Shown: positions 34,611 through 44,055 of the stretch, in pieces
Layout: each line of letters begins with the position of its first letter
Position numbering within the stretch: position 1 is the stretch's first letter
Source of the DNA: Achromobacter xylosoxidans
GTDB taxonomy: Bacteria > Pseudomonadota > Gammaproteobacteria > Burkholderiales > Burkholderiaceae_B
Assembly (NCBI RefSeq): GCF_002192695.1
Contig: NZ_MTLG01000085.1
Span: 44,568-108,567 of the forward strand
DNA: 64,000 bases
Direction of reading: 5' to 3'
The notes under the pieces: model-generated
What the model was told of the DNA's origin: nothing
Seen by the model: only the letters and a program-made list of their open reading frames with translations
The model's database searches: none
Translations under genes and position numbers: made by a program

Positions 34611-36009
34611 TGCGGCCCGTCCATCCCGACACCGCCGTGCGGGCGATGATCTGCAGGTCCATCCTGAACGTCCAGTGCTGGATGTAATAGATGTCGTACT
34701 CGACCCGGTCGCTCATCTTGCGCAGCGTGTCCGTCTGCCCGCGCAGGCCGTTGACCTGGGCCCAGCCGGTGATGCCGGGCTTGACGCGGTGGCGCATCAT
34801 GTAGCGCTGCACCAGGTCCTTGTACATTTCGTTGTGTTCCAGCGCGTGGGGGCGTGGCCCCACCACCGACATGTCGCCCATCAGCACATTCAGGAACTGG
34901 GGCAGCTCATCCAGGCTGGTGCGCCGCAGGAAGCCGCCGATGCGCGTGATGCGGGCGTCGTTGCGGGTGGCTTGGGTGACCACGCCGTGTTCCTGATGCA
35001 CCGTCATGGTGCGGAACTTGTAGACGTGGAACACCTTGCCGTCCACGCCCAGCCGCGGCTGGGTGAAGAACACCGGGCCGCGCGAAGTCGCCTTGACCAG
35101 GAACGCCACCGTCAGCATCACGGGCGACAGCCCGATCAGCGCGCAGAAGGCGAAGCCGCGGTCGAATATCTCCTTGGCCCAGCCGCGCACGCCGGCGGCG
35201 GGCAGGCTGTTGAGCTGTATGGCCGGCAGGCCCAGGAATTCGCCGATGCGGTGCCCCAGCAGCTGGATGGACATGACATCGGGAATCCAGCGGATGTCCA
35301 CCAGGTCGTTGCGCAAGTGATAGAGGACTTCGCGCAGTTCCTGGCCCGCTTCCATCGGCAACACGATCCAGATCTCGCGGACGTTGTGCTCATGCACGAA
35401 GCCATGCAGCTCGTCCAGGTCATGCAGGCGGCGGACTTGCGGCGGCAGGTTCTCGTGAGGCTCGGCGTAGATGCCCGCCACTTCGTAGCCCGCGCCGCGG
35501 TATTGCTCGACGCGGCGCCACAGGTCATGGCCCAGCGCGCCGAAGCCCACCAGCAGCACGCGCTTGCGGTCCAGGCCGCGGTCGCGCGCCGCGCCCAGCA
35601 CCGCGTAGACCGCAATGCGTAAGCCGGCCAGCGTCAGGGCCGACATGCCGAACCATGTAGCCGCCCATATGCGCGATATCGCCGCGGTCTGGTGCATGAG
35701 AAAACTGATGCAGATGCCCAGCGCGAACACCAGCGCCCAGGCCGCCAGGCTGCGCACGACCAGGTCGGTCAGCAGGCGGCCGCGCCACGATACATACAGG
35801 CGGAAGGCCGGGAAGATGGCGACGACGCCCAGGCCGCACAGATACACAAGGAATAGATGGATTTGCGGAGGATCCGCCAAGGCATCGTCCGAGAATTTCA
35901 AGCCGGTGGCAGTCAGGCCGCAGGTGATGACGATCGCGGCATCGAGCAAGCGGTAGAGATAGCTTGCCCCGCTGAATCTAGACGACGTGTCCGTTTGGGA
36001 CGGGTCCAT
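34600..36009 (-). CDS. wcaJ: Undecaprenyl-phosphate glucose phosphotransferase (WcaJ-type initiating enzyme)
   Basis: A 469-residue polyprenyl-phosphate hexose-1-phosphate transferase that starts the repeat unit. Four or five N-terminal helices lie at residues 15-130. A nucleotide-binding-like domain follows (RKRVLLVGFGALGHDLWRRV, near 150). The catalytic bacterial sugar transferase domain starts near 275 (WAKEIFDRGFAF) with VYKFRTMTVH, FLRRTSLDELPQFLNVLMGDMSVVGPRPHA and GITGWAQVNGLRG. ATG 36009 has CAGGAG seven bases upstream. It is the first gene of the minus-strand operon, divergent from wza. Confidence 0.93.
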   Translation of the reverse strand: MDPSQTDTSSRFSGASYLYRLLDAAIVITCGLTATGLKFSDDALADPPQIHLFLVYLCGLGVVAIFPAFRLYVSWRGRLLTDLVVRSLAAWALVFALGICISFLMHQTAAISRIWAATWFGMSALTLAGLRIAVYAVLGAARDRGLDRKRVLLVGFGALGHDLWRRVEQYRGAGYEVAGIYAEPHENLPPQVRRLHDLDELHGFVHEHNVREIWIVLPMEAGQELREVLYHLRNDLVDIRWIPDVMSIQLLGHRIGEFLGLPAIQLNSLPAAGVRGWAKEIFDRGFAFCALIGLSPVMLTVAFLVKATSRGPVFFTQPRLGVDGKVFHVYKFRTMTVHQEHGVVTQATRNDARITRIGGFLRRTSLDELPQFLNVLMGDMSVVGPRPHALEHNEMYKDLVQRYMMRHRVKPGITGWAQVNGLRGQTDTLRKMSDRVEYDIYYIQHWTFRMDLQIIARTAVSGWTGRNVY

Positions 36010-36251
36010 CGCGCACTCCTGTTCGTGGGGAGCCGCCGTGCGGAAGGCAAAGACCGTGCACCGCCGCAAAGCTTGTGGCTACCGACAAAATCTTATTGAG
36101 TGCGCAACGCACCCGAAACCTCCAAACGATGTAGGAGAAGGCTTAGGACATCCGTCGAATGTGCGGGGCTAGGAAAAGAGAGTGGAATGTCGCAACCCGT
36201 TACGCATCGGGCTCACTCCAAGCAACGAAGTCATTCACAAGTGGATTTGCC
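36010..36251. promoter_or_regulatory. Divergent promoter region of the two exopolysaccharide operons
   Basis: This 242-bp region must carry the promoters for both wcaJ-wcaI and wza-galE. GTGCG-CAA-CGCAC (36100-36112) is a small perfect dyad near its middle. On the minus strand TAAGAT (36095-36090) could be a -10 for wcaJ, but no good -35 accompanies it. No clear promoter for wza was recognised. Confidence 0.5.
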
Positions 36252-37388
36252 ATGACGACATTTTTCGGAACGTTGAGCCGAGGCATAGCAGCTATCGCGC
36301 TCGTGTCCTCGCTGGGCGCTTGCGCCTTGTCCCCCGGTATGACCTTTGACGCCAATCAACTTGCGGATCCGCTGGATCCGAACTCCAAGGCCGTAATCAA
36401 GGAAATCACGCCGTCGCTGGTCCTGGAAGACCAGCGCGCGCGTCAGGCATTGCTCGACAACGAAGGCGTCGACAAGCTCTACGGCAAGTCCGGACCCTAC
36501 CTGATCGGGCCGGGAGACATCCTCTCGGTCGTGGTGTGGGATCACCCAGAGCTCGTCCTTCCGACGCAAACCTACGCCATCGGGACTGGGGTGACGGAAC
36601 TAGCTATTGGAGACACCGCCTCGGGCATTCCGGGCTATACGGTTTCATCCACTGGACATATCCAATTTCCGTATGCGGGATTGCTGAAAGTGGCCGGGTT
36701 GACGGAACTTCAGGCGCGCAATCTCATAGTGAATAGTTCAAGTAAGTACATCCAGGATCCGCAGATCACCGTACGCGTTCTGGGATATCGCAGCAAGCGT
36801 GTTTACGTGGATGGCGAGGTCAGGACGCCGGGCGCGATCGCGATCAACGATATCCCGATGACCCTGTTGGAAGCCGTCAACAGGGCCGGAGGCATTCTGC
36901 CGACGGGAGACCGCAGCGCAGTCTACGTGATCCGCGATGGACGCCGTACTCGCGTGAACGTGCCGGCCCTGATCGAGCGTGGCCAGGACCTGAACCAGGT
37001 GCTGCTGAAGTCGGGCGACATCGTCAGGGTCACGCCGCGCGACGACAGCAAGGTATTCGTGATGGGCGAGGTGACCTTGCCCACCGCGGCAGTGATGCGT
37101 GACGGACGCATGTCGTTGACCGAGGCGTTGGGCTTGGCCGGAGGACCGAACCAGCTGACTTCGAATCCGTCGCAGATATTCGTTGTGCGCAGCACGGAGC
37201 AAGCGACGCCGCTGGTGTTCCACCTGAACGCCGGCTCGCCGCAGAACCTTGCGGTGGCGGAGAAATTCGAGTTGCAACCCAAAGATGTTGTGTTCGTGGA
37301 CTCGGCCGGCCTGGTGCGGTGGAACCGCTTCATCAGCAACCTGTTCCCGAGCGCCCAGACCGTACAGACCGTGAAAGCCATAGATTAG
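36252..37388 (+). CDS. wza: Wza-type polysaccharide export outer-membrane lipoprotein
   Basis: A 378-residue exporter. The signal peptide ends in the lipobox L-G-A-C with the lipidated C24. The PES domain follows (YLIGPGDILSVVVWDHPEL), then the SLBB-type repeats (VDGEVRTPGAIAINDIPMTLLEAVNRAGGI and VMGEVTLPTAAVMRDGRMSLTEALGLAGG). The C-terminus FISNLFPSAQTV resembles the amphipathic helix that lines the outer-membrane pore. ATG 36252 is chosen as the start of the signal peptide; its ribosome site (GTGGAT) is weak. It forms the export channel with Wzc. Confidence 0.93.
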   Translation: MTTFFGTLSRGIAAIALVSSLGACALSPGMTFDANQLADPLDPNSKAVIKEITPSLVLEDQRARQALLDNEGVDKLYGKSGPYLIGPGDILSVVVWDHPELVLPTQTYAIGTGVTELAIGDTASGIPGYTVSSTGHIQFPYAGLLKVAGLTELQARNLIVNSSSKYIQDPQITVRVLGYRSKRVYVDGEVRTPGAIAINDIPMTLLEAVNRAGGILPTGDRSAVYVIRDGRRTRVNVPALIERGQDLNQVLLKSGDIVRVTPRDDSKVFVMGEVTLPTAAVMRDGRMSLTEALGLAGGPNQLTSNPSQIFVVRSTEQATPLVFHLNAGSPQNLAVAEKFELQPKDVVFVDSAGLVRWNRFISNLFPSAQTVQTVKAID

Positions 37389-37450
37389 TCCGCCTTAAAC
37401 CACGCCTGGGGACGCCGCGACCGCGGCGGCGTCTTCTCTTGGAGAGCTGC

Positions 37451-39712
37451 ATGTCGTTGCCCATCGAATCGTTCGAGCCGTCCGTGCCGGCTCGCCAGCA
37501 GGAAACTCCGTTGTCGTCCCACGTGGACGCCATCTTCTCCAACCGGTGGATGATCATCGCGATCACTCTGCTTGCATTACTGGGAGCGCTCACCTATGTG
37601 ATGATCACGCCCAAGGTGTACTCGGCCGACATCATCGTGCAGGTGGAGGAGGAAATGCCCCAGGGGCAGAGCCGCAGCCTGCTCGGCGATGTGTCTTCCA
37701 TGTTCGACACCAAGGCGGAGACCTCGGGCGAAATGGAAGTGCTGCGTTCGCGCATGGTGGTCGGGCCCGCGGTCGACAAGTTCCTGCTGTACATCCAGGC
37801 CAAGCCGCGCTATTTCCCCGTGGTCGGCGAATGGTTGGCGCAGCGCTACGAAAGCCTGCCGTACCCGTCGAGTTTTCCGCGCGGCGGTTATGCATGGGGC
37901 GGCGAAGCCATCGCGATCTCGCAGCTGGACGTGCCCAACGAATGGCTGGGCAAGCCCTTTCGCGTGACCACGCTGGGCGAAGGACGCTACACGCTGAGCG
38001 ACAAGTTCACGGGCGCGACCTTCAACGGCACGGTGGGCAAGCCCGAGCACTTCAGGCTGCCCGGCGGCGGCGCCATGGACGTGCACATCGACGCATTGAC
38101 GGGACGCCCTGGCACTGAGTTCACCGTGTCGCGCAGCTCGCGCCTGGCGGCCATCGAGGACGTGCAGGCGCGCCTGGGAATCTTCGAGCGCGGCCGCACC
38201 TCGGGAGTGATCGGCGTGACGCTGGAAGGCAATGATCCCGCGCTGACCACCGCCGTGCTCAACCAGATCGGCCAGGAGTACGTGCAGCAGAACGTGAACC
38301 GCAAGTCGGCGCAGGCCGAGAAGTCGCTGGTATTCCTTGAACAGCAACTGCCGGTGCTCAAGGGCGAGCTGGACGCCGCCGAGACCAAGTACAACTCCCT
38401 GCGCAACAAGCGCGGCACCATCGACCTGAGCGAAGAGGCCAAGCTGATCCTCGCGCAGTCGGTGGACGCGCAGACCAAGGTGATGGAACTGCGTTCCAAG
38501 CGCCAGGAAATGATCACCCGCTTCGCGCCTACCCACCCCAGCATCGTGGCGCTGGACCGCCAGATCGCCGGACTGACCGGGGACGTGAACCGCATCGGCA
38601 ACAACATCCGCCAGCTGCCCGACCTGGAGCAGGACGTGGTGCGCCTGGTGCGCGACGTGCGCGTCAATACCGAGCTCTACACGGCGCTGCTCAACAACGC
38701 CCAGCAGTTGCGCCTGATCCGCGCCGGCAAGGTGGGCAACGTGCGCATCCTTGACTCGGCGGTGCAGCCTGACAAGCCGGTGCGTCCCAAGGCCGCCATC
38801 ATCATCGGCGTGGCGACCGCCTTCGGCCTGATCTTCGGCATGTTGTGCGCCTTCGTGCGCAACGCGCTGTTCGGTGGCCTGTCCGAACCCGACGACGTGG
38901 AGCGCCATACCGGCCTGCCGGTATTGGCCGCCATACCCTACAGCGACATGCAGGACAAGCTGTGGCGGCGCAGCCGGCGCAAGAACGCCAGCGTGCCGGC
39001 GCTGCTGGCGCAGAGCCAGGGCAATGCGCCGCCCATCGAAAGCCTGAGATCGTTCCGCAACGTGCTGCAGGCGTCGCTGCGCCAGTCGGCCAACAACATG
39101 GTCATGTTCACCGGGCCGGTGGCGGGCGTGGGCAAGTCCTTCCTGTCGGCCAACTTCGCCTTCATTCAGGGCGGCGTGGGCAAGCGCGTGCTGCTGATCG
39201 ACGCGGACTTCCGCAAGGGCCAGCTCAACCGCTACTTCGGCGTGCCCAAGGAAGACGGCCTGTTCGAGGTCTTGTCGGGCACCATACCGCTGACCCAGGT
39301 GCGCAAGCACAGCGTGTCCGAGGGCGTGGACTTCATCGCCACCGGCGCGGTCACCTTCGACCCCTCCGAGCTGCTGGCCTCGCCGGTGTTCGGCGAAACC
39401 CTGCGCGAACTGGCATCGCAGTACGACATGGTGATCCTGGACACGGCGCCCGTGCTGTCGTCTCCGGACGCGGCCGTGGTCGGCACGCACGCAGCCGCGG
39501 TGATGGTGGTGGTGCGCTCGGGCATGAACACGGTGGGCGAAATCCGCGAGACCGCCAAGCGCCTGATCCAGGCGGGCGCGCCGGTGGACGGCGTGCTCTT
39601 CAACGGTCTCAAGCTCCTGCCGGAACGCTTCGGCTTCCGGTCCAAGTACGGTAGTTATCGCTACTCCCGTGCGGCGTATTACGGCGATTTCAAACAGAAC
39701 GGCCCTAAATAA
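37451..39712 (+). CDS. wzc: Wzc-type polysaccharide co-polymerase and tyrosine autokinase
   Basis: A 753-residue inner-membrane protein. A Wzz domain has helices at about 33-52 and 447-468, with a large periplasmic coiled-coil part between them (VNRKSAQAEKSLVFLEQQLPVLKGELDAAETKYNSLR). The cytoplasmic BY-kinase has Walker A GPVAGVGKS (555-562), Walker A' LLIDADFRKGQ and Walker B MVILDTAP (660-667). The tail carries five tyrosines (Y733, Y736, Y738, Y743, Y744) for autophosphorylation. No Wzb-type phosphatase gene is present in the window. GGAG precedes ATG 37451. Confidence 0.94.
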   Translation: MSLPIESFEPSVPARQQETPLSSHVDAIFSNRWMIIAITLLALLGALTYVMITPKVYSADIIVQVEEEMPQGQSRSLLGDVSSMFDTKAETSGEMEVLRSRMVVGPAVDKFLLYIQAKPRYFPVVGEWLAQRYESLPYPSSFPRGGYAWGGEAIAISQLDVPNEWLGKPFRVTTLGEGRYTLSDKFTGATFNGTVGKPEHFRLPGGGAMDVHIDALTGRPGTEFTVSRSSRLAAIEDVQARLGIFERGRTSGVIGVTLEGNDPALTTAVLNQIGQEYVQQNVNRKSAQAEKSLVFLEQQLPVLKGELDAAETKYNSLRNKRGTIDLSEEAKLILAQSVDAQTKVMELRSKRQEMITRFAPTHPSIVALDRQIAGLTGDVNRIGNNIRQLPDLEQDVVRLVRDVRVNTELYTALLNNAQQLRLIRAGKVGNVRILDSAVQPDKPVRPKAAIIIGVATAFGLIFGMLCAFVRNALFGGLSEPDDVERHTGLPVLAAIPYSDMQDKLWRRSRRKNASVPALLAQSQGNAPPIESLRSFRNVLQASLRQSANNMVMFTGPVAGVGKSFLSANFAFIQGGVGKRVLLIDADFRKGQLNRYFGVPKEDGLFEVLSGTIPLTQVRKHSVSEGVDFIATGAVTFDPSELLASPVFGETLRELASQYDMVILDTAPVLSSPDAAVVGTHAAAVMVVVRSGMNTVGEIRETAKRLIQAGAPVDGVLFNGLKLLPERFGFRSKYGSYRYSRAAYYGDFKQNGPK

Positions 39713-39732
39713 CGCCACCCGGAGAAACTGGC

Positions 39733-41136
39733 ATGCACGGAACTTTTGGCTGGGACACCCCGCAAATTCTGGATGCGGTTTTCAAGGCTTATGACATACG
39801 CGGCACGGTGCCGGACGAGATCGACGCGAGGTTCGCGCACAGCCTGGGGATGGCGGCGGGAACCCAGGCCCGCGAATTGGGAGCGCGGTCCATCGTGGTG
39901 GGGAGGGATGGCAGGCTGAGCAGCGTCGAGCTGGCGGCCGCCTTGCAGGCAGGCCTGCGCTCGGCGGGCATGCACGTGATCGACATCGGCATGGCGACCA
40001 CGCCGATGGTGTACTTCGCCACCCGCCTGATGGACACGGGCGCGGGCATCGCGGTCACGGGCAGCCACAATCCGCCGGCGCACAACGGCTTCAAGATCGT
40101 GCTGGATGGCGCCTCGCTGTACGGCGAGGGCATCACCGCGCTGCGCGACGCGATGCGCCTGCCGATCGAATCGGCGAGCGCGTCGGGCGGACGCACGCAG
40201 ATGCAGATCATGCCGTGCTATACGGCGCGCCTGATGGGCGACATCCGCATGGCGCGGCCGATGAAGATCGCCATCGATTGCGGCAACGGCGTGGCCGGCG
40301 CCGCGGCGCCGGCGCTGTTCCGCGCCCTGGGCTGCGAAGTGGTCGAGCTGTTCTGCGAGGTCGACGGCTCGTTCCCGGGCCATCACCCGGACCCGGCCGA
40401 TCCGCAGAACCTGCAGGACCTGATCTATTGCCTGCGCTATTCCGACTGCGAGGTCGGCCTGGCGTTCGACGGCGACGGCGACCGCCTCGGCGTGGTGACC
40501 AAGACGGGGCAGATCATCTGGCCCGATCGCCAGCTGATCCTGTTCGCTCGCGACGTGCTGTCGCGCAACCCGGGCGCCGAGATCATCTATGACGTCAAGT
40601 GCAGCCGCCACGTGGCGCGCGCCATCACCGAGGCGGGCGGCAAGGCCACCATGTGGAAGACCGGGCATTCACTGATCAAGGCCAAGATGCGCGAGACCGG
40701 CGCGCAGCTGGCCGGCGAGATGAGCGGGCACATCTTTTTCAAGGAGCGCTGGTACGGCTTTGATGACGGCATCTACGCGGCCGCGCGGCTGCTGGAGATC
40801 CTGTCCGGGGCGCCGGATCCGTCGGCCCTGCTGGAAAGCCTGCCGCAGTCTTGCGCCACGCCCGAAATCAAGCTGGAAACCGCCGAAGGCGAGCAGTTCG
40901 ACCTGGTGGAAGCGCTGCGGGCGCAGGGGCAGTTTCCCGGCGCGCAGTCCATCAACGATCTGGACGGCATCCGGGTGGATTACGCCGACGGCTTCGGCCT
41001 GGCGCGTCCGTCCAACACCACGCCGACGGTGGTATTGCGTTTCGAAGGGGACACGGTGGCCGCACTGGCCCGTATCGAGGAGGATTTCCGCAACGCGTTC
41101 CGGCGCATTGCCCCTCATGTTCGTTTACCGTTTTAA
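39733..41136 (+). CDS. manB: Phosphomannomutase/phosphoglucomutase
   Basis: A 467-residue alpha-D-phosphohexomutase, AlgC-like. VFKAYDIRGTVPDEID is the N-terminal signature. S111 in VTGSHNPPAHNGFK is the phosphoserine. GLAFDGDGDRLGVV binds the metal, GEMSGHIFFKERWYGFDDG binds sugar, and RPSNTTPTVVLRFEG binds phosphate. It converts mannose-6-phosphate to mannose-1-phosphate for ManC, and probably glucose-6-phosphate to glucose-1-phosphate. It lies 20 bases after wzc and 13 before pgi. Confidence 0.94.
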   Translation: MHGTFGWDTPQILDAVFKAYDIRGTVPDEIDARFAHSLGMAAGTQARELGARSIVVGRDGRLSSVELAAALQAGLRSAGMHVIDIGMATTPMVYFATRLMDTGAGIAVTGSHNPPAHNGFKIVLDGASLYGEGITALRDAMRLPIESASASGGRTQMQIMPCYTARLMGDIRMARPMKIAIDCGNGVAGAAAPALFRALGCEVVELFCEVDGSFPGHHPDPADPQNLQDLIYCLRYSDCEVGLAFDGDGDRLGVVTKTGQIIWPDRQLILFARDVLSRNPGAEIIYDVKCSRHVARAITEAGGKATMWKTGHSLIKAKMRETGAQLAGEMSGHIFFKERWYGFDDGIYAAARLLEILSGAPDPSALLESLPQSCATPEIKLETAEGEQFDLVEALRAQGQFPGAQSINDLDGIRVDYADGFGLARPSNTTPTVVLRFEGDTVAALARIEEDFRNAFRRIAPHVRLPF

Positions 41137-41149
41137 GGAGCATCACGCG

Positions 41150-42817
41150 ATGGGAAAGGCCAAGTATGCGGTTGAGGCGCTAAGGGCGAATTCGGGCCTG
41201 GCGGACAGCGCGGAGTGGCAAGCGTTCGCACAGGCCGCGCGCGGCGCGGAACTGGACGGCGCGGCGCTGAAGGTCATCGAGGCCGCGGGTCTGTGCGTGG
41301 ACCTGAGCATGCAGCGGCAGTCGCCGGCGCTGGAGGCGGCGGCCATGGCGCTGCTGCAGGCGCGCGGCGTGGCGGACGCGCGCCAGGCATTGTTCGCGGG
41401 CGAGCCGGTCAACTGGACCGAAGGCAAGCCGGCATGGCATACGGCGCTGCGCGCCGGACGCACGCGGGAACAGCCCGACGGCCAGGACGCCGACTCGGTC
41501 TGCGAGCATTCGCGCATGACGGATTTCGTGCGCCGCGTGGACCAGACGGCGGATTTCAACACGGTGCTGCACATCGGCATCGGCGGCAGCGATTGGGGGC
41601 CGCGCCTGGCGGTCCAGGCATTCGGCGGCATGCAGCAGCGCCGGCAGATCCGCTTCGTGTCCAACATCGACGGACATGCGTTCCATGACGCGGTGGCCGG
41701 GCTGGATCCGCGCCGCTGCCTGGTGGTGGTGTCGTCCAAGTCCTTCACCACCGCCGAGACGCTGCACAACGCGCGCGCCGCCATCGCCTGGCTCAAGCAG
41801 GGTGGCGTGGCCGACGTGTCGGAGCATCTGGCCGCGGTCACCGCCAACGTGTCGGCGGCGCGCGCGCTGGGCGTGCCGTCCAGCCAGGTCTTCAAGATGT
41901 GCGACTGGGTGGGCGGACGCTATTCCGTATGGTCGGTGGCCGGCCTGTCGATCGCGCTGACGGTGGGCGCGGACGTGCTGATCGGCATGCGGGCGGGCGC
42001 CGAAGCGATGGACCAGCATTTCCAGCAGGCGCCAGTCGCCTCCAATGCGCCCATCCAGCTGGCGCTGGCGGGCCTGGTCAACTGCAGCGTGCTGGGCCAC
42101 AACTCGCTGAACATCGCGGCTTACAGCGCGCGGCTGCTGCACCTGGTCACCTATCTGCAGCAGCTGGAGATGGAGTCGCTGGGCAAGCGGGTGGCGGGCG
42201 ACGGCGCGGCGGTCGGGGTGCCGACCGCGCCCATCATCTGGGGCATGCCGGGCACCGACGGCCAGCACACGTTCTTCCAGTGGCTGCACCAGAGCGAGGA
42301 CGGCGCGCCGGTGGACTTCATCGCCAGCCTGCAAGGCCATGCGGACAGTCCGGACGCGCACCGCATGCTGCTGGCGAACTGCCTGGCGCAGCGCCAGGCG
42401 CTGTTGCGCGGCAAGTGCCTGGAGCAGGCCCTGATGGACGTGGCGCACATCGACGACCAGGAGCGCGCGCTGAGCCTGGCGCAGCACATGGTGCATCCGG
42501 GCGGGCGGCCTTCCACCCTGATCGTGCTGCGCCAGCTGGATCCGCGCGGGCTGGGCGCGCTGCTGGCGCTGTACGAACACAAGGTGTTCGTGCAGAGCGT
42601 GGTCTGGGGCATCAACCCGTTTGACCAATGGGGCGTGGAACTGGGCAAGCGCCTGGCCACCGGCATCGAGCGCGAGCTGGCGGTGCCGGTGTCGGCCGGC
42701 GTGGTGGACTGGGGCCACGACGCGTCGACCTCGTACTGGATCGACCGCTACCGCAGCCATGCGCAGGCGCCGCGGCCGCGCCATGCCTGGGTGCCGGGCG
42801 TGGCGGCGCATCTGTGA
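41150..42817 (+). CDS. pgi: Glucose-6-phosphate isomerase
   Basis: A 555-residue isomerase linking glucose-6- and fructose-6-phosphate. Signatures: LHIGIGGSDWGPRLAVQAFGG, VVSSKSFTTAETLHNA, CDWVGGRYSVWSVAGLSIAL, VLGHNSLNIAAYSARLLHLVTYLQQLEMESLGK and the C-terminal YEHKVFVQSVVWGINPFDQWGVELGK. AAGGAG precedes ATG 41150 by ten bases; the longer open frame upstream overlaps manB and is rejected. Its place in the operon suggests a supply role for GDP-mannose precursors, since ManC's isomerase domain starts from fructose-6-phosphate. Confidence 0.94.
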   Translation: MGKAKYAVEALRANSGLADSAEWQAFAQAARGAELDGAALKVIEAAGLCVDLSMQRQSPALEAAAMALLQARGVADARQALFAGEPVNWTEGKPAWHTALRAGRTREQPDGQDADSVCEHSRMTDFVRRVDQTADFNTVLHIGIGGSDWGPRLAVQAFGGMQQRRQIRFVSNIDGHAFHDAVAGLDPRRCLVVVSSKSFTTAETLHNARAAIAWLKQGGVADVSEHLAAVTANVSAARALGVPSSQVFKMCDWVGGRYSVWSVAGLSIALTVGADVLIGMRAGAEAMDQHFQQAPVASNAPIQLALAGLVNCSVLGHNSLNIAAYSARLLHLVTYLQQLEMESLGKRVAGDGAAVGVPTAPIIWGMPGTDGQHTFFQWLHQSEDGAPVDFIASLQGHADSPDAHRMLLANCLAQRQALLRGKCLEQALMDVAHIDDQERALSLAQHMVHPGGRPSTLIVLRQLDPRGLGALLALYEHKVFVQSVVWGINPFDQWGVELGKRLATGIERELAVPVSAGVVDWGHDASTSYWIDRYRSHAQAPRPRHAWVPGVAAHL

Positions 42818-42830
42818 AGGAGGCCTGGGC

Positions 42831-43880
42831 ATGCCGGACCTGCATGTATTGGTGACCGGGGGCGCCGGCTACATCGGCACGCACACGCTGGTGGCGATGC
42901 TGGCGGCCGGCCAGCGGCCGCTGGTGCTGGACGACTTCAGCAACGGCAGCCGCGAGGCCGTGCGCCGCGTCGAACGCCTGTGCGGCGCGGAGATTCCGCT
43001 GGTGGAAGGGGATATCCGCAGCCCCGGCCTGGTCGAAGCCGTGCTGGCCGAGGCGGCCGCGCGCGGCACGCCGGTGCAGGCGGTGCTGCACCTGGCCGGC
43101 AGCAAGGCGGTGGGAGAGTCGGTCGCCGATCCGCTCAAGTACTACGACAACAACGTCGGCGGCTCGGTGGCGCTGTTGCGCGCCATGCGCGAGGCGGGCG
43201 TGGCGCGCATGGTGTTCAGCTCGTCGGCCACCGTCTATGGCGAACCGCGGTATCTACCGTTCACCGAGGCGCACCCGCTGGCGCCGACCAATCCGTATGG
43301 CCGCACCAAGCTGATGGTGGAAGAGGTGTTGCGCGACGTCTGCCGGGCGGACCCCGCCTTCAGCGCCGTCACGCTGCGCTACTTCAATCCCATCGGCGCG
43401 CACCATAGCGGACAGATCGGCGAGAGCCCGCGCGACATCCCGAACAACCTGTTTCCCTTCATCACCCAGGTGGCCGTGGGCCGCCAGCCCTTTCTGCGGG
43501 TGTTCGGCGACGACTATGACACGGCCGACGGCACCGGCGTGCGCGACTATCTGCACGTCATGGACCTGGCGCAAGGGCATGTGCGGGCGCTGGCGTACTC
43601 GGAGGGCCATCCCGGGTTCGTGGCGGTCAATCTGGGAACGGGGCAGGGCACCAGCGTGCTGGAGCTGGTGCATGCGTTCGAAAGGGTCAATGACTGCCGG
43701 ATTCCGGTGCGCACGCAAGCCCGCCGTCCCGGCGACATCGAGCGGATGTGGGCGGATCCCGCGCTGGCGGCCAGCTTGCTCGGCTGGCACAGCACGCATG
43801 GCGTGGACGCCATGTGCGCGGACGGTTGGCGCTGGCAGCAGGGCAATCCGCAAGGCTACGAGCAGGAGGCGGGGACATAA
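42831..43880 (+). CDS. galE: UDP-glucose 4-epimerase
   Basis: A 349-residue epimerase making UDP-galactose from UDP-glucose. The NAD site is HVLVTGGAGYIGTHTLVAML. The catalytic part is MVFSSSATVYGEP...NPYGRTKLMVEEVL, followed by LRYFNPIGAHHSGQIGESP. AAGGAGG is seven bases before ATG 42831. It is the last gene of the plus-strand exopolysaccharide operon. UDP-galactose is thus a likely donor for one of the glycosyltransferases. Confidence 0.94.
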   Translation: MPDLHVLVTGGAGYIGTHTLVAMLAAGQRPLVLDDFSNGSREAVRRVERLCGAEIPLVEGDIRSPGLVEAVLAEAAARGTPVQAVLHLAGSKAVGESVADPLKYYDNNVGGSVALLRAMREAGVARMVFSSSATVYGEPRYLPFTEAHPLAPTNPYGRTKLMVEEVLRDVCRADPAFSAVTLRYFNPIGAHHSGQIGESPRDIPNNLFPFITQVAVGRQPFLRVFGDDYDTADGTGVRDYLHVMDLAQGHVRALAYSEGHPGFVAVNLGTGQGTSVLELVHAFERVNDCRIPVRTQARRPGDIERMWADPALAASLLGWHSTHGVDAMCADGWRWQQGNPQGYEQEAGT

Positions 43881-44055
43881 ACCCCTGCGCCGTGTCGGAT
43901 GGGTTCCGCGAAAGCGGCGCGAGCGGTTACAGTTGACGGAAATATTGCGAAGCAGCATCGCCCGGCGGCCAGGCCGCCGCGGCCATGCACCGTCAACGAG
44001 GCGCACCCATGTTTGAATTCAATCCCTCTACCGGCTTCCAGCGGGAGCCGCAGCC

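Noticed and set aside
36079..36086. ops-like element (GTCGGTAG on the minus strand) in the wcaJ leader
   Set aside because: It differs by one base from the RfaH ops core GGCGGTAG and lacks the surrounding JUMPstart sequence. An eight-base one-mismatch hit is expected by chance, and RfaH control of polysaccharide loci is best known from gamma-proteobacteria.
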